Source: an uncultured Bacteroidota bacterium (GTDB taxonomy: Bacteria > Bacteroidota > Bacteroidia > Flavobacteriales > Schleiferiaceae). Taken from it: DNA of 7,920 nt. Shown here piece by piece: positions 1 through 5,875 of this stretch (positions within the stretch are counted from its first letter, which is position 1; the number at the start of each line of letters is the position of its first letter). A model generated the notes under the pieces. That model saw only the letters and a list, made by a program, of their open reading frames with translations. It did no database searches and had not been told where the DNA came from. Position numbers and translations under genes: made by a program. The stretch is from assembly GCA_913056475.1 (NCBI GenBank), contig CAJXMS010000098.1, positions 1 through 7,920 on the forward strand, given 5' to 3'.

Positions 1-32
1 AGCAGCTCTAAGCTAAGGGGAAGCAGCTCTAA
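1..32. repeat. 11-base direct repeat, two copies 21 bases apart
   Basis: The string AGCAGCTCTAA occurs exactly at 1-11 and again at 22-32, separated by GCTAAGGGGA. It lies at the window edge, so more copies could exist to the left. The spacing of 21 bases equals seven codons, but the surrounding frame gives no recognisable protein. It could be the tail of an upstream gene, a binding site pair or chance; only the repeat itself is seen. Confidence 0.5.
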
Positions 33-40
33 AAAAAGCC

Positions 41-225
41 ATAACCCAAAAGAGGCTCCCTGGCGCCCGTACCCACTCCGCGGAGCCTTGCTTCACCTGA
101 GGCCCGGTTGCCTAGGTAGTGGACCAACTCCTACCGGCCTCAAATCGGGGGCACTACCTCTTGCGAAGGCACAGCCCGAGGCGGCTCCTCCTGCGCGAGG
201 GAGCAAACTCCCCCGGATTGGTTAT
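41..225 (+). ncRNA. Candidate structured RNA, family unknown
   Basis: This 185-base GC-rich stretch carries no convincing protein but folds by hand into a nested shape. The ends pair (ATAACC+AA at 41-49 with TTGGTTAT at 218-225, one bulge). Then come GCTCCC 55-60 with GGGAGC 199-204, GCGC 63-66 with 193-196, and GGAGCC 82-87 plus GCTTC 90-94 with 178-188. Inside sit two hairpins: 99-108/133-141 (9 bp, one bulged C) and GGGC 149-152 with GCCC 174-177. Competing pairings exist: 54-59 with 82-87, and 143-151 with 210-219. I looked for the hallmark sequences of RNase P RNA, tmRNA, SRP RNA and common riboswitches and did not see them. The rod shape recalls 6S RNA, but the apical branching does not fit well. 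The strand is uncertain, since nearly all pairs also form on the minus strand. GC-rich DNA makes such pairs by chance fairly easily, so this is a hypothesis. Confidence 0.3.
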
Positions 226-230
226 CTTTG
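223..230 (+). promoter_or_regulatory. Bacteroidota-type -7 promoter box for the three-gene operon
   Basis: TATCTTTG matches the Bacteroidota -7 consensus TAnnTTTG at every fixed position and lies about 97 bases before the ATG at 327. No TTG/TTTG -33 element is seen about 20 bases upstream (around 200), so half of the promoter is missing or degenerate. If used, transcription would begin near 237 and give a leader of about 90 bases. It also overlaps the 3' end of the possible structured RNA. Confidence 0.45.
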
Positions 231-240
231 TCACATTGTA

Positions 241-306
241 ACCGAAAAGAAAACAGGCCTTTCCGCGGTCCTTTTCGGTCCTAAGCCGCGTATTATCACG
301 CGGCTT
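241..306 (+). promoter_or_regulatory. Two tandem perfect hairpins in the operon leader
   Basis: ACCGAAAAG (241-249) pairs perfectly with CTTTTCGGT (271-279) across a 21-base loop. AAGCCGCGT (283-291) pairs perfectly with ACGCGGCTT (298-306) around the 6-base loop ATTATC. The second hairpin ends 20 bases before the ATG at 327. Only TTT follows it, so it is a poor intrinsic terminator on its own. CCGCGG at 263-268, in the loop of the first hairpin, could alternatively pair with the CCGCG or CGCGG arms of the second, giving switchable folds. It may be a leader regulator, an RNA-stabilising structure, or the end of an upstream transcript. Confidence 0.4.
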
Positions 307-326
307 TGCGCTATTTGAGAGATCCT

Positions 327-1805
327 ATGCGTTCAGCACCGCCGCGCTTTACCGGCCAGTATTTACTCCTCCATTCCGCCCGCTCCAGCTTTTCCAAGCT
401 TAGCTGGCCCACCTACCACTGGGGCGATTATGCCCTCTACGTGGCGCCAGACCAGCACTACCATGAGGAAAAAACCGCCTGGGGCAAGGTAGGCCTCATC
501 GGCTTCGCCTTTCACGCCGCCCATCCCGAGTGGTCTGTCGCAGAAATTTTAGGCCGTTGGCCAAAGGAGAGTGCCGCCGGCCTAGATTACCTGGACCTTC
601 TTTGCGGCAATTTCGCCATTTTGATCGCCCGGCCCGATGGTTCCTTGGAAATGTACAATGATGCCTCCGGCGTGATGAAGATCTTTTACTGGCGCCAGGA
701 GGGAAAAATCCCCGCGGTAGCCACCGACCCGGCACTGCTGAAATACGCCGTGCCCATCAACCCGGACCACAGCGAGCGGGCCGCCGCCTTCTACGAAAGT
801 GCCTTCTTTAAGCGTACCCAGTTCCGCGCCGGCGATAAAACCGCCTACACCGACGTATGGCAATGCCAACCCAATCACAGCCTGCACCTTCAAGAGGCCA
901 CGGTGCGGCGTTATTATCCCCGTAAGCCGCGCCAGGCCCTCTCTCCTGAAAAGGCTGCAGAAAGACTTCATCGCAATCTTACTAACGTAGTGGAGGCAGC
1001 CGCCCAGCGTTACCAGCTGCGCTGTTCGCTTACCGCCGGCTGGGACAGCCGGCTGGTGCTATCGGCCACCCTACCCCTGCGCGAGCAGGTGCGCTACTAT
1101 ACTTTTAAAAAAGAAACCCACTCCGATGAGGACCCCGACCTGCTGGTCCCCCAGAAAATGGCCCACGAGCTGGGGCTGCCCTACGAAGTGATCCGCGTAG
1201 CTTCCGAAATGCCCCCCCATCTGGAAGCCCGCGCCCGGGAAAGCTACGATCGCTTTCCCCTCCAGCGCTTTGACCACGTGATCAACGGCTTTGGCCTTTT
1301 TGACAAAGAGCAGGACCTGGCCCTCTTAGGGGCGGTGAGCGAGGTATGCAAAAACTATTACGATACAGCTGCCATCACCGACGGGACCAGCCTGGCCAAA
1401 GCAGCCCACTTCCCCGTATGCGATTACACGGTAGACCACTTTCAGGGCGTTTACGAGGAGTTTGCTGAGCTAGAAAAAAAACTGGGCTATCCCAAAAAAG
1501 ACATTATTCACTGGGAACAAGATATTTCCACCTTTGCCGCCCAGGGCATGCAGTACAATGCCTTCGCCGCCCGCACCTTCTCCCCTTTCAACTGCCGGGA
1601 CAGTATCCACGCGGTGCTGTCCATTCCCCGGCGCCTGCGCGATGGGCAAACGCACCCCTTTTACCGGATGTACCTTAAAAAATACCATCCGGAACTGCTG
1701 CGCTACCCCATAAACCCCTCCTGGCGCCGCCGCCTGATGGTGCTGGGCAAAAAAACCGGCGCTTACCCCCTTTACAAAATGATAGCCACTAAGCTGAGAA
1801 AATAA
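327..1805 (+). CDS. Asparagine-synthetase-like ATP-dependent amide ligase with degenerate glutaminase domain
   Basis: The 492-residue protein has the two-domain layout of asparagine synthetase B. Residues about 1-140 resemble the class II glutaminase fold; for example, the GNFAILI segment near 94-100 and the NDASGVMKIFYW stretch near 111-122 match the usual 'G.fa..i...D..G...lyy' pattern. However, residue 2 is Arg instead of the catalytic Cys, so glutamine hydrolysis is not expected. Residues about 205-490 are the synthetase domain. Its pyrophosphate loop reads SLTAGWDSR (234-242), a variant of SGGxDS, followed by an acidic HSDEDPD segment. This predicts substrate adenylation with release of pyrophosphate and attack by an amine, as in beta-lactam synthetase, lasso-peptide cyclases and ligases of surface-polysaccharide loci; the substrate is unknown. 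ATG 327 is preferred over the in-frame TTG at 306, because GAGAG lies just upstream and TTG 306 falls inside a leader hairpin. It is the first gene of the operon, with the next starting 1 base after its stop. No signal peptide is seen, so it is probably cytoplasmic. Confidence 0.85.
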   Translation: MRSAPPRFTGQYLLLHSARSSFSKLSWPTYHWGDYALYVAPDQHYHEEKTAWGKVGLIGFAFHAAHPEWSVAEILGRWPKESAAGLDYLDLLCGNFAILIARPDGSLEMYNDASGVMKIFYWRQEGKIPAVATDPALLKYAVPINPDHSERAAAFYESAFFKRTQFRAGDKTAYTDVWQCQPNHSLHLQEATVRRYYPRKPRQALSPEKAAERLHRNLTNVVEAAAQRYQLRCSLTAGWDSRLVLSATLPLREQVRYYTFKKETHSDEDPDLLVPQKMAHELGLPYEVIRVASEMPPHLEARARESYDRFPLQRFDHVINGFGLFDKEQDLALLGAVSEVCKNYYDTAAITDGTSLAKAAHFPVCDYTVDHFQGVYEEFAELEKKLGYPKKDIIHWEQDISTFAAQGMQYNAFAARTFSPFNCRDSIHAVLSIPRRLRDGQTHPFYRMYLKKYHPELLRYPINPSWRRRLMVLGKKTGAYPLYKMIATKLRK

Positions 1806-1806
1806 A

Positions 1807-3237
1807 ATGCCTACCGACCCAATCCCCGAGGCGCAAACCAAATGGCAACACCTGCGCCAAACCCTCTCGCAGGGTGCCGACGAGCGGATATTCCTGCGCG
1901 ATGACGGCACCATCAAATACGGAATATCCCTTACCGACACCGGAATAGTAAACCGCGGCTCCTGCACCGCCAATCCGCTCAACCACGAAGACCTGACGTA
2001 CCTGCAGCAATTGCAAGGCGAACACAAAACCACTACCGAGTGGGCCGACGTACTGGAAACCTGCACCCAGGGTATTCAAAGGGAAATCCACGGCCCGGGC
2101 GACCCCGCCTTTGAGGTGTTTTACGCACCATCCGGAACGGATTTGATGTATTATCCGCTGCTCTTCGGGCGGCTGCTGCATCCCGATAAACCCCTGCTAA
2201 ACGTTGTGACCTGCCTGGAGGAGCTGGGCTCCGGCACCAAACTATCCAGCCGGGGTAAGTACTTCTCCGCTTACAGCCAGTTTGGCGAAACCCTGCCCAC
2301 CGGAGAAGACATTATAGATTCCAGCAACTTAGAAACTGTCTTCTACCAGGCTCGCTCCGAGCAAGGCGAAATCCTCACCCACGACCAGGCTATTCTGGCG
2401 CTGGTGCAAGCCCATCCCCAGCATCTCATCATCGTCAACCTGGTGTATGGAAGCAAAAGCGGCATTCAGGATAACCTGGAGCTCATCGACAAAATAGACG
2501 CCCCCAATGTGATCTGGAACGTGGACCTCTGCCAGTTTCGGCACCGCCGTAGCATCGTAAACCGGCTCATCGGAAAGGGGGCTCTGGTGATGATCACCGG
2601 TTCCAAATTTTACCAGGCCCCTCCCTTCTGCGGGGCCCTACTGGTTCCCCAGGGGCTTTATCGGCAATTAGACCAACTGGCCAACTGGGAAGCCGCCCGG
2701 CCTTTTCAGAAAATCTTTTCCCAGTACGACTTTCCCAAGCCCTTGCGGCGGCACCTTTCCTTCCTTTCAGGGCAAATCAACGTGGCCGGCATTTTGCGCT
2801 GGTCCGTGGCCGTGCGGGAAATGAAACGCTACCTGGGCATAGACCGGGAAAAGCGCATGGAAAAAGTGCGGGCCTGGAACCAAACCATCATCCGTGAAAT
2901 GGACCGCCTGGAGGGGTTTGAACTTATTCCCGACCATAAGCAAACGAACAAATCCATTATTTCTTTCCGCTTGCGAAAAGGCGCGGCCTACTTGAGCCAT
3001 GAGGCCCTAAAACGCTTCCATTACGAGCTGGTATCCCAACACTACGGGCAGCAGTACACCTTTGACCGCATATTCATAGGGCAGCCCGTGGCGTATACCA
3101 ATAGCTCTTTCCTGCGCCTTTCCATTGGCGCTAAAAATGTGCGCCAATTTGTAGCGGACGATGAACGGGAATTTGCCCGGGACCGGGAAATCCTTTACAT
3201 CATAGCCGATAAGTTAAAGCATTTTGAAAACGCTTAA
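1807..3237 (+). CDS. PLP-dependent enzyme, aminotransferase class V-like (fold type I)
   Basis: The 476-residue protein shows the landmarks of a fold type I PLP enzyme in the right order. APSGTD (107-112) is the phosphate-binding loop. NVDLCQF (238-244) supplies Asp240, expected to contact the pyridine nitrogen, and the usual nearby Gln243. TGSKFY (264-269) contains Lys267 as the likely Schiff-base lysine. This pattern fits the class V group (cysteine desulfurase/phosphoserine aminotransferase relatives), but the protein is longer than most (usually about 350-420 residues). It carries an N-terminal extension of about 100 residues and an insert-like stretch around 135-170 (TCLEELGSGTK) that I cannot assign. 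No cysteine-bearing loop typical of desulfurases is obvious. The reaction could be transamination, beta-elimination or another PLP chemistry; the sequence does not decide. It starts 1 base after the ligase stop and overlaps the decarboxylase by 14 bases, so all three should be made together. No membrane segment or signal peptide is seen. Confidence 0.8.
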   Translation: MPTDPIPEAQTKWQHLRQTLSQGADERIFLRDDGTIKYGISLTDTGIVNRGSCTANPLNHEDLTYLQQLQGEHKTTTEWADVLETCTQGIQREIHGPGDPAFEVFYAPSGTDLMYYPLLFGRLLHPDKPLLNVVTCLEELGSGTKLSSRGKYFSAYSQFGETLPTGEDIIDSSNLETVFYQARSEQGEILTHDQAILALVQAHPQHLIIVNLVYGSKSGIQDNLELIDKIDAPNVIWNVDLCQFRHRRSIVNRLIGKGALVMITGSKFYQAPPFCGALLVPQGLYRQLDQLANWEAARPFQKIFSQYDFPKPLRRHLSFLSGQINVAGILRWSVAVREMKRYLGIDREKRMEKVRAWNQTIIREMDRLEGFELIPDHKQTNKSIISFRLRKGAAYLSHEALKRFHYELVSQHYGQQYTFDRIFIGQPVAYTNSSFLRLSIGAKNVRQFVADDEREFARDREILYIIADKLKHFENA

Positions 3238-4393
3238 CCGCGCCATAGCCCAGCAAACCCATCAACGGGCGGTAGAGGAAGGATTGGTGGACCCCGGTGA
3301 ACTCAAAGCCGTGATGTACTACCTGCGGGAAGCCCTCAACTACCGCCTCGATGCGCTCCAGAAGAATTTTCCGGCCAAAACCCTTCACGCGGTAGCCATT
3401 AAAACCAATAACCAGCCTGAAGTGCTGCGCCATCTGGTGCAGCGTGGCATGGGCTTAGAGGCTGCCTCGCTGGAGGAAATCGAGCTGGCCATAGCGGCAG
3501 GCTGCCCCGCGGAGCGCATCGTTTTTGACTCTCCGGTGAAGACCCCTGCCGAAATTAATTATATCCACCGGGAGCTACCAGGCATGCAGGTAAACGCCAA
3601 TTCCCTGGCGGAGCTGCAGCGCTATCCCCTTGACTTTTCGGGCCAACTGGGCTTGCGCATTAACCCGGAGCGGCGCAGTGACGCGCCGGCCATCTTTGAT
3701 GTCTCCACGACACAATCCAAGTTTGGCGTGCCCCTCTCCCGGCGCGACGCCATTTTGGAAGGGGTAAAGAACGGACCGAAGCTTTCCGGACTGCACCTAC
3801 ACATGGGCTCTGATATGCATGACTTTACGCCGCATCTGAAAGCGGTGGAAGCCCTGGTGGAGCTGGCCGGAGCGCTGAAAGCAGCCGGCCAGCCCATAAG
3901 CTGGCTGGACATAGGCGGAGGGCTTTTCTTCGGGGAGGAACCTCCCTACCGCATAGAAGATTTTACCCGGGCCTTGTTGCGCATACCAGGCATCGCCCCC
4001 TATCGCCTTATAACCGAGTACGGTAAGTACGTTCACCATCACAACAGCCTGGTGGTATCCCGGGTAGAATACGTCACCCCCGGCCCACCTGATGCCCCGG
4101 ACCTGGCCTATCTGCACGTAGGTGCTGATCTTTTTGTGCGTAAGGTCTACAGCGACCTGCCCATCCACTATCCCTGTGTAGCTCTGCCAAGACAGGATAA
4201 AAAAGAACGTCCGGAAAAATCTTACCGCTTGGTAGGGCCGCTCTGCTTCGCCGGAGATGTACTCTACGAAGAAATAAAACTGCCCGAACTCCGGGAGGGC
4301 GACCTGGTAGCCTTACTGCATACCGGTGCCAATACCATGAGCATGTGGAGCGGGCATTGCAGCCGTACGCCTCCGCCCCATTTTTTCATTTAA
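3224..4393 (+). CDS. PLP-dependent decarboxylase, ornithine/diaminopimelate/arginine type (fold type III)
   Basis: The 389-residue product has the alanine-racemase-like barrel and C-terminal beta domain of group IV decarboxylases. HAVAIKTN (55-62) carries Lys60, the expected PLP lysine (usually YAvKaN). Also seen are HLHMGS (191-196), the glycine-rich IGGG (230-233) and GPLCFAGD (338-345) with Cys341 at the usual catalytic cysteine position. Two PLP-pocket motifs differ from the family norm. The usual EPGR reads EYGK (265-268), and the usual GAY of the C-terminal PLP-contacting loop reads GAN (368-370). It may therefore act on an unusual amino acid or conjugate; it is unlikely to be standard LysA. 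The start is TTG 3224, inside the previous gene: a stop at 3215-3217 blocks upstream extension, and the next ATG (3314, residue 31) would trim residues leading into the barrel. Translational coupling to the upstream stop at 3237 is likely. The tail after the SM motif is short, ending SRTPPPHFFI. Confidence 0.85.
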   Translation: MKTLNRAIAQQTHQRAVEEGLVDPGELKAVMYYLREALNYRLDALQKNFPAKTLHAVAIKTNNQPEVLRHLVQRGMGLEAASLEEIELAIAAGCPAERIVFDSPVKTPAEINYIHRELPGMQVNANSLAELQRYPLDFSGQLGLRINPERRSDAPAIFDVSTTQSKFGVPLSRRDAILEGVKNGPKLSGLHLHMGSDMHDFTPHLKAVEALVELAGALKAAGQPISWLDIGGGLFFGEEPPYRIEDFTRALLRIPGIAPYRLITEYGKYVHHHNSLVVSRVEYVTPGPPDAPDLAYLHVGADLFVRKVYSDLPIHYPCVALPRQDKKERPEKSYRLVGPLCFAGDVLYEEIKLPELREGDLVALLHTGANTMSMWSGHCSRTPPPHFFI

Positions 4394-4426
4394 GGCTAAT
4401 TTTGGATTGGGATGGGAAGCCTTTTT
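4392..4426 (+). terminator. Possible intrinsic terminator of the three-gene operon
   Basis: AAGGCT (4392-4397) pairs with AGCCTT (4418-4423), followed by TTT to 4426, giving a T run of five at 4422-4426. The stem begins within the stop codon of the decarboxylase gene. The loop is long (20 bases), so efficiency is doubtful. The tRNA terminator hairpin just downstream could also stop plus-strand transcripts, though it is followed by only four Ts on that strand. Confidence 0.35.
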
Positions 4427-4438
4427 CCGGCCGTAGAT

Positions 4439-4476
4439 AAAAAAAAAGCGCCTCCTGAAATGCAGAAGACGCTTTT
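4439..4476 (-). terminator. Strong intrinsic terminator after tRNA-fMet
   Basis: On the minus strand a 14-bp stem (4476-4463 with 4457-4444, including two G-T pairs) encloses the 5-base loop CATTT. The stem ends in AAAAGCG/CGCTTTT and runs into nine Ts (4447-4439). It begins 7 bases past the tRNA 3' end, so it ends the tRNA transcript. The A run preceding the stem on the plus strand makes it partly bidirectional. Confidence 0.85.
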
Positions 4477-4482
4477 GTGTAG

Positions 4483-4555
<73 letters not shown>

Positions 4556-4580
4556 GTGTATATTATGTTGACCATTTTTG

Positions 4581-4615
4581 AGGGGGCCCGAAACCACATT
4601 TGGCCGGGAGGCCCC
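4581..4615 (-). other. GC-rich hairpin in the tRNA-fMet 5' leader
   Basis: GGGG and CCCG (minus strand, near 4615-4605) can pair with CGGG and CCCC (near 4589-4582), with a 3-base bulge (CCT) and a loop of about 14 bases. No T run follows on either strand, so it is not a terminator. It lies about 27-60 bases upstream of the mature tRNA and would be removed by 5' processing. A role as an RNase P or stability element is a guess. Confidence 0.35.
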
Positions 4616-4644
4616 GCAAAAAAGGAGAAAACTGCTGAGAACAC

Positions 4645-4669
4645 AAGAGAATGATATCTCTTCCTTTTT
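4645..4669 (+). terminator. Weak terminator-like hairpin, plus strand
   Basis: AAGAGA (4645-4650) and TCTCTT (4657-4662) pair perfectly around a 6-base loop and are followed by CC and five Ts (4665-4669). The stem is short and AT-rich. It could stop read-through from the plus-strand operon before it runs antisense into the signalling genes. It could equally be chance; it lies next to the predicted start of the tRNA transcript. Confidence 0.25.
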
Positions 4670-4676
4670 AGGGCTG

Positions 4677-4707
4677 CAAATATACTTTGCGCTTACCAAC
4701 TGTGCAA
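4677..4707 (-). promoter_or_regulatory. Bacteroidota promoter for tRNA-fMet
   Basis: On the minus strand TATATTTG (4684-4677) matches TAnnTTTG exactly. CTTG (TTG at 4707-4705) lies 20 bases upstream, which is the expected spacing for the -33 element. Transcription would start near 4670, giving a leader of about 115 bases before the tRNA. It sits just after the stop of the stand-alone receiver gene, so the tRNA has its own promoter. Confidence 0.7.
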
Positions 4708-4727
4708 GGGCAAGAGGAGGTAAGGCC

Positions 4728-5135
4728 TCAATCGGGACGAGCGGATTTCAAATAAGTTTCGATTACGAACTGTACATTATTGTATATCAAAGGTTTGGTA
4801 ATAAAACCTTTGACCACGCGGTAGGCGTTGGCGCGTTGCTGATCTTCTTTGATCAGGGAGTTACTCATGGTGAATATAATAGACTCCTTGTGGGCGTAAC
4901 GCTCGGTGTACTTTTCCAGAAAGGCGAACCCGTCCATCACCGGCATGTAGATATCCAAAAGGATGATGCCTGGGAAGGGCTCGGCCTTGCGGTCGAGCTC
5001 ATCCAGGTATTCCAGTGCTTGGCTACCATCCATGTACATGGACACATTAGCCGAGGGGTAGTTGCGGGTGATGGTCTTTTTCAGGACAAAGCTATTGACC
5101 TGGTCATTGTCCACAAGCATGATGTCTATGGGCAT
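4728..5135 (-). CDS. Stand-alone response-regulator receiver domain protein (CheY-like)
   Basis: The 135-residue protein is a single receiver domain with no output domain. The acidic pocket is Asp9/Asp11 in LVDND, the phosphorylation site is Asp61 in LLDIYMPVMDG (59-69), Ser91 is the likely switch residue, and Lys114 lies in FITKPL (111-116). It can therefore accept a phosphoryl group from a histidine kinase and act through protein contact or as a relay or phosphate sink. The start is ATG 5135, whose A is the last base of the upstream gene's TGA (TGATG), a clear coupling signal; a TTG one codon earlier is possible but less likely. It is the last gene of the kinase / AraC-regulator / receiver operon, so the cognate kinase is probably the one encoded two genes upstream. 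The length is normal for the family. Confidence 0.92.
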   Translation of the reverse strand: MPIDIMLVDNDQVNSFVLKKTITRNYPSANVSMYMDGSQALEYLDELDRKAEPFPGIILLDIYMPVMDGFAFLEKYTERYAHKESIIFTMSNSLIKEDQQRANAYRVVKGFITKPLIYNNVQFVIETYLKSARPD

Positions 5136-5875
5136 CAAAGCTTAGCCGTCTTGGAAGGAGCCACGCCAAACTTTTCTTTGTAGGCCTTACCAAAGTAGCT
5201 CAGGCTTTTGAAGCCGAGGCCATGGCTGATTTCAAAGATGCTTTTCCCGCCTTTTTGCAGCATGTCTTTAGCTTTGTGAAGCCGGAAGTCATTGATGTAC
5301 TGGATGGGAGTCATCCCGGTAAGCTTTTTTACTTCGCGCTCCAGTTTAGGGGTATTCATATTCATAAGCTCCGCGATCTCGGGAATGCTAAAATTACGAA
5401 AGCGGAAGTGGTTGACCAGTAGCGCTTCCATGTGGGAGAGCAAGGGGTCCTTAACGCCGAAGTCATGATTAACCGGGGTGCTTTTATCGTAAATGCGGCG
5501 CAATTGATCCCGGCTTTTGAGCAGGTTGTTAACCCGGGCCAGGAGTAAATCAAACTTAAAAGGCTTGACGATATAGTCATCGGCACCGTGGTTATACCCT
5601 TCAATTTTGCGCTCGTCTTCTCCCAGGGCGGTAAGGAGGATCACGGGGATATGCATAGTTCGGGGGTTTTCCTTGATGCGCTCCACCAGTTCATAGCCGT
5701 TTACCTCGGGCATCATGATATCGCTCACGACGATATCGGGGAGGTGCAGGCGTGCTTTGTCGACGCCCCGGGCACCATCTACGGCTTCAAAGACTTCAAA
5801 GTAATCCTCAAAGAGGGCGCTCATCGAATTGAGCAGCTTTTCGTTGTCTTCTACAATGAGCATTTTCCTTTTCAT
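5135..5875 (-). CDS. Response regulator with receiver and AraC-type DNA-binding domain
   Basis: The 246-residue protein joins two domains. The receiver covers about 1-120: acidic pair Glu9-Asp10, phospho-acceptor Asp52 in VVSDIMMPEVNGYEL (49-63), Thr82, and Lys104 in IVKPF (102-106). The AraC/XylS helix-turn-helix covers about 145-246: the region around FSIPEIAELMNMNTPKLERE is the first helix-turn-helix, and SIFEISHGLGFKSLSYFGKAY is the second, more conserved half. It is a cytoplasmic transcription factor, expected to bind DNA when phosphorylated. Its ATG overlaps the kinase stop (ATGA, 4 bases) and its TGA overlaps the next start (TGATG), so partner genes lie on both sides. In Bacteroidota the AraC output domain is often found in hybrid two-component proteins; here kinase and regulator are separate polypeptides. 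Targets are not visible. Confidence 0.93.
   Translation of the reverse strand: MKRKMLIVEDNEKLLNSMSALFEDYFEVFEAVDGARGVDKARLHLPDIVVSDIMMPEVNGYELVERIKENPRTMHIPVILLTALGEDERKIEGYNHGADDYIVKPFKFDLLLARVNNLLKSRDQLRRIYDKSTPVNHDFGVKDPLLSHMEALLVNHFRFRNFSIPEIAELMNMNTPKLEREVKKLTGMTPIQYINDFRLHKAKDMLQKGGKSIFEISHGLGFKSLSYFGKAYKEKFGVAPSKTAKL

Noticed and set aside
53..88. Minus-strand hairpin AGGCTCC/GGAGCCT followed by CTTTT as a terminator
   Set aside because: The loop is 22 bases and the T run only four. The same arms pair better within the larger fold, and no minus-strand gene ends here.
162..171. Decamer TGCGAAGGCA shared with the terminator at 7056-7065
   Set aside because: A 10-base match that forms a tiny TGC/GCA hairpin is likely to arise by chance or as a common loop; nothing else around the two copies is alike.
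88..318. Plus-strand open frame of 76 codons before the ligase gene
   Set aside because: The frame is open from base 1 without a proper start, the protein is proline/glycine-rich with no known motif, and it overlaps strong hairpins and the promoter box. GC-rich sequence explains the lack of stops.
582..971. 129-codon minus-strand frame inside the ligase gene
   Set aside because: It lies wholly within a recognised coding region on the other strand and has no motif.
1470..2066. 198-codon minus-strand frame across the ligase/PLP-enzyme junction
   Set aside because: It is antisense to two well-supported genes and shows no domain; it is a shadow of GC-rich codon use.
4578..5183. 201-codon plus-strand frame over the receiver gene
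   Set aside because: It is antisense to a clear receiver domain with all catalytic residues and crosses the tRNA promoter; it has no recognisable fold.
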